Of a DNA stretch of 6,614 nucleotides, positions 4,874-6,614 are shown one piece after another. The notes beneath the pieces were generated by a model. The model searched no databases. It saw only the letters and a list, made by a program, of their open reading frames with translations, and was not told the DNA's origin. The translations under genes were made by a program, and so were the position numbers. Numbering within the stretch: position 1 is the first letter of the stretch; each line of letters begins with the position of its first letter. The stretch is from Ktedonobacter sp. (GTDB taxonomy: Bacteria; Chloroflexota; Ktedonobacteria; Ktedonobacterales; Ktedonobacteraceae), in NCBI GenBank assembly GCA_003450555.1, contig DMFQ01000189.1:4274-10887 (forward strand). The letters run 5' to 3'.

Positions 4874-5962
4874 CTATTCACTTTTCTTGTAGAGCATGCG
4901 GAACAGGTTCACAATTTCCTCTAGCGAAAGATCGAGGGTGGCCTCTCCCACCACAAACTCAAATTTCTGATAAGTTGGTAGGAAGGTAGGCATAAGCCTA
5001 TAAAAGAGCCATACCCCTGTTTCCTCCGCGACTTCGAGCGCTGCCGCCTCGAGCCTGTCGCGTTCTCCTTGCAGGAACAAGTGCATCATATTGGTCTGTG
5101 GTGGATCTGGCACAATCTCAATCTGTGGAAACGCTGTGAGCGCTGCTGCAATCTCTTTAGCTCTGTTCCAGTAGGTATTCATGCGCCCCAGATACTGATC
5201 CAAACCTTTTTGGGCAGAAAGCACATAGGGATACAGATGCACAAGGTTTCCTCCATGCCTGCGTTGCCAGATGCGCGCCTCGGCAATGACATCTACTGGC
5301 CCGGCTAGAATTGCCCCTGCGATACCATTGAGCACCTTATAAAAGGAGACATACACGGTATCGAACGGCGCGGCTATCTCCGCGTATTCACGCTTATAAA
5401 AGGGCTGGCATTCCCACAGTCGCGCGCCATCCAGGTGTGTCGCTACGCCGCGTTCACGCGCCCAGCCAACAATTGCGGTTAACTCTTCCCACGTGGGCAA
5501 CTGTCCGCCTATTTCTCGTTGTGGCAACTCTAACAACAATGCAGCCAGCGGTTCCGCCACGTGCTTCAAGTCATTCAAAGTCATCAAGTGGTCAGGAGAA
5601 CCAACCAGAATGCCGGAGAGGCCATGCAAGCGCTGGTAGCCGTGATGCTCGTGGATTTCCAGGTGGCACTGCGGATGAAAGGCTACATTATTCTGGCCGC
5701 GTCTCTCCGCCCAGATGCGCAATGCTATCTGCTGGCACATTGTCCCACTGGGCATAAAGACCGCCGCCTCTTTTCCCAGCAACGCGGCAACCTTTTGCTC
5801 GAAACCGCTGATAAGCTCGCCCTGACCGTAACGATCTTCATCCAGTTCCGGATCGATGCTCGCTGCTAGCTCGCTCAATACCTGTTGTAGGCTCTGGCGG
5901 TGGTGATGGGTGAGAAAACGTGTGCAGGACTTTAAAACACGTTCTTTAGCGACTGTCTCCAT
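4874..5962 (-). CDS. Threonine aldolase / beta-eliminating lyase family PLP enzyme
   Basis: This 362-residue protein is a fold-type I pyridoxal-phosphate enzyme of the beta-eliminating lyase family. Members include low-specificity L-threonine aldolase, which cleaves threonine or allo-threonine to glycine and acetaldehyde in the cytosol. Visible features: DRYGQGELISGFEQKVAALLG (43-63, split by the usual helix start), phosphate-loop region PSGTMCQQIAL (71-81), the cofactor-stacking histidine region HEHHG (104-108), HLDGARLWE (176-184) with D178 binding the pyridine nitrogen, and VSFYKVLNGIAGAILAG (205-221), where K209 is the Schiff-base lysine. The length matches the family. SFYK replaces the more usual SxSKG around the lysine, so the exact substrate may differ. 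The ATG at 5962 has GAGGG 7 bases upstream; that site overlaps the stop of the preceding gene, so the two are probably co-transcribed and translationally coupled. Confidence 0.88.
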   Translation of the reverse strand: METVAKERVLKSCTRFLTHHHRQSLQQVLSELAASIDPELDEDRYGQGELISGFEQKVAALLGKEAAVFMPSGTMCQQIALRIWAERRGQNNVAFHPQCHLEIHEHHGYQRLHGLSGILVGSPDHLMTLNDLKHVAEPLAALLLELPQREIGGQLPTWEELTAIVGWARERGVATHLDGARLWECQPFYKREYAEIAAPFDTVYVSFYKVLNGIAGAILAGPVDVIAEARIWQRRHGGNLVHLYPYVLSAQKGLDQYLGRMNTYWNRAKEIAAALTAFPQIEIVPDPPQTNMMHLFLQGERDRLEAAALEVAEETGVWLFYRLMPTFLPTYQKFEFVVGEATLDLSLEEIVNLFRMLYKKSE

Positions 5963-5969
5963 ATCGTTA

Positions 5970-5974
5970 CCCTC
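5970..5974 (-). promoter_or_regulatory. Ribosome binding site of the aldolase, overlapping the upstream stop codon
   Basis: The minus strand reads TAGAGGG at 5976-5970: the TAG stop of the membrane-protein gene merges with GAGGG, which lies 7 bases before the aldolase ATG. Ribosomes finishing the first gene would stop on the initiation site of the second. Confidence 0.65.
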
Positions 5975-6552
5975 TACTCTCTCTCAATGCTTCTATCGAT
6001 CTTTCCCCCATTTGTCAGCAAAATAGCGCGGGCACGCGACTTGCGCGTCACATTTTCAGCATCAGGTAAACGCACCGCCACTACTGTCTTCTCCTCTTGC
6101 CCAGTTTTTTTACTGACTGTATTAACCTTCGCCATATCCTGCCCAATAGCTCCTCGCACTGGTCCGCGTCGCAACAGTCCTATTGTAGCTCCCAGAATGA
6201 TGCCAACCACAATCCCTGCCACTACGCCTGACAACTCCGGTATAGCAGTAAAGGCAAAGTGCGCCACCAGCATCAGTCCTCCCAGTACCAATCCAAAGAT
6301 GACCGCGAGCAGGACGACGAGGACGGGGTTGGGACCCGAGCGCGTCGTTTGCAAGAACACTGAAGCGCGATCCCTGTTCGGCCCATGTTCGCGAAACTCC
6401 CCGTTGGCGATCACATCAGACGCCAGTCGAAAGACTTCTTCCTCGCTAAATCCCTCTTTATGCAGTTTTGTCTCTGCTGTCGCCGCCTTCGCTTCATCAC
6501 TGAAAACCGCCAGAAGGTCAAAGTCAGAGTATTGTTGTCGCTGTTGTTGCAT
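5974..6552 (-). CDS. Two-helix membrane protein of unknown function, stress-protein-like ends
   Basis: I do not recognise a named family with certainty. The 192-residue protein has a soluble N-terminal part (DFDLLAVFSDEAKAATAETKL, about 10-30, then GFSEEEVFRLA) with the beta-alpha-beta look of small general-stress domains (YflT/17M type). Two hydrophobic segments follow (about 75-100 and 104-127), rich in G and small residues (GVVAGIVVGIILGATIGLL), typical of glycine-zipper hairpins. A basic turn RRGPVRG (128-134) suggests that both ends face the cytoplasm. The C-terminal part (TVVAVRLPDAENVTRKSRARAILLTNGG, about 156-183) resembles a second beta-alpha-beta unit, so the soluble halves may fold together. 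No signal peptide is seen. The ATG at 6552 has AAGGAG (6567-6562) 8 bases upstream. It is the first visible gene of the unit that continues into the aldolase. Function unknown; the stress-protein likeness is my inference. Confidence 0.8.
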   Translation of the reverse strand: MQQQRQQYSDFDLLAVFSDEAKAATAETKLHKEGFSEEEVFRLASDVIANGEFREHGPNRDRASVFLQTTRSGPNPVLVVLLAVIFGLVLGGLMLVAHFAFTAIPELSGVVAGIVVGIILGATIGLLRRGPVRGAIGQDMAKVNTVSKKTGQEEKTVVAVRLPDAENVTRKSRARAILLTNGGKIDRSIERE

Positions 6553-6585
6553 GAAAAAAAGCTCCTTTTCTCAATCTATATGTAC

Positions 6586-6606
6586 GGGCAGAGCTTGCCT
6601 CTGCCC
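6586..6606. repeat. Perfect 8-bp intergenic palindrome (REP-like)
   Basis: GGGCAGAG (6586-6593) and CTCTGCCC (6599-6606) form a perfect 8-bp stem around loop CTTGC. TGTTTTAC follows on the plus strand, a weak T run; on the minus strand no T run follows, so it is not a terminator of an upstream minus-strand gene. It lies 33 bases upstream of the membrane-protein start, in its likely leader. The compact G+C-rich form resembles dispersed extragenic palindromes, but only one copy lies in this window. Confidence 0.5.
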
Positions 6607-6614
6607 TGTTTTAC

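Noticed and set aside
1..6614. CRISPR array, tRNA, rRNA or insertion-sequence gene
   Set aside because: No regularly spaced direct repeats, cloverleaf sequence, rRNA-like stretch or transposase-like protein was seen on either strand.

Overview
This is a bacterial chromosomal stretch in which every convincing gene lies on the minus strand. In transcription order (right to left) they are: a two-helix membrane protein of unknown function, a threonine-aldolase-family PLP enzyme, an ABC-F ATPase, an HflX ribosome-associated GTPase split by a one-base frameshift, and a TrmH/SpoU-type RNA methyltransferase. G+C is roughly half by eye. The gene families are widespread and do not fix the lineage. A Chloroflexota (Ktedonobacteria-like) origin is my guess from overall impression: intermediate G+C, protein style and G+C-rich intergenic palindromes. 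It is not proven by anything in the window.

Layout. At 5-32 a small hairpin followed by a T-rich run points outwards on the plus strand, as if a convergent gene ended just off the left edge. trmH-like (63-890) overlaps the end of hflX by 4 bases (ATGA). hflX (887-2231) is broken at 1657-1658, where one extra base separates its N-terminal and GTPase halves. Between hflX and the ABC-F gene are about 420 non-coding bases with two hairpins; one sits just after the ABC-F stop and pairs fully only in minus-strand RNA. The ABC-F gene (2651-4270) is intact. Upstream of it is a 603-base non-coding region rich in inverted repeats. At its far end, 26 bases after the aldolase stop, is a near-consensus sigma70-type promoter (TTGACA, 17-base spacer, TAGTAT, with an extended -10 TG). 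If used, it would give the ABC-F mRNA a leader of about 540 bases. The aldolase (4874-5962) and the membrane protein (5974-6552) are 11 bases apart and look like one operon. The window ends in a perfect 8-bp palindrome.

How the genes fit together. ABC-F proteins, HflX and TrmH-family methyltransferases all act on the ribosome or its RNA, so the left two thirds is a translation-maintenance neighbourhood, perhaps linked to stress or ribosome-targeting antibiotics. The aldolase/membrane-protein pair looks like a separate metabolic/stress unit. No mobile-element gene, CRISPR array, tRNA or rRNA is visible. The points most worth following up are the hflX frameshift, whose extra base completes a short palindrome, and the long structured leader of the ABC-F gene, in which one segment can pair with either of two downstream segments.
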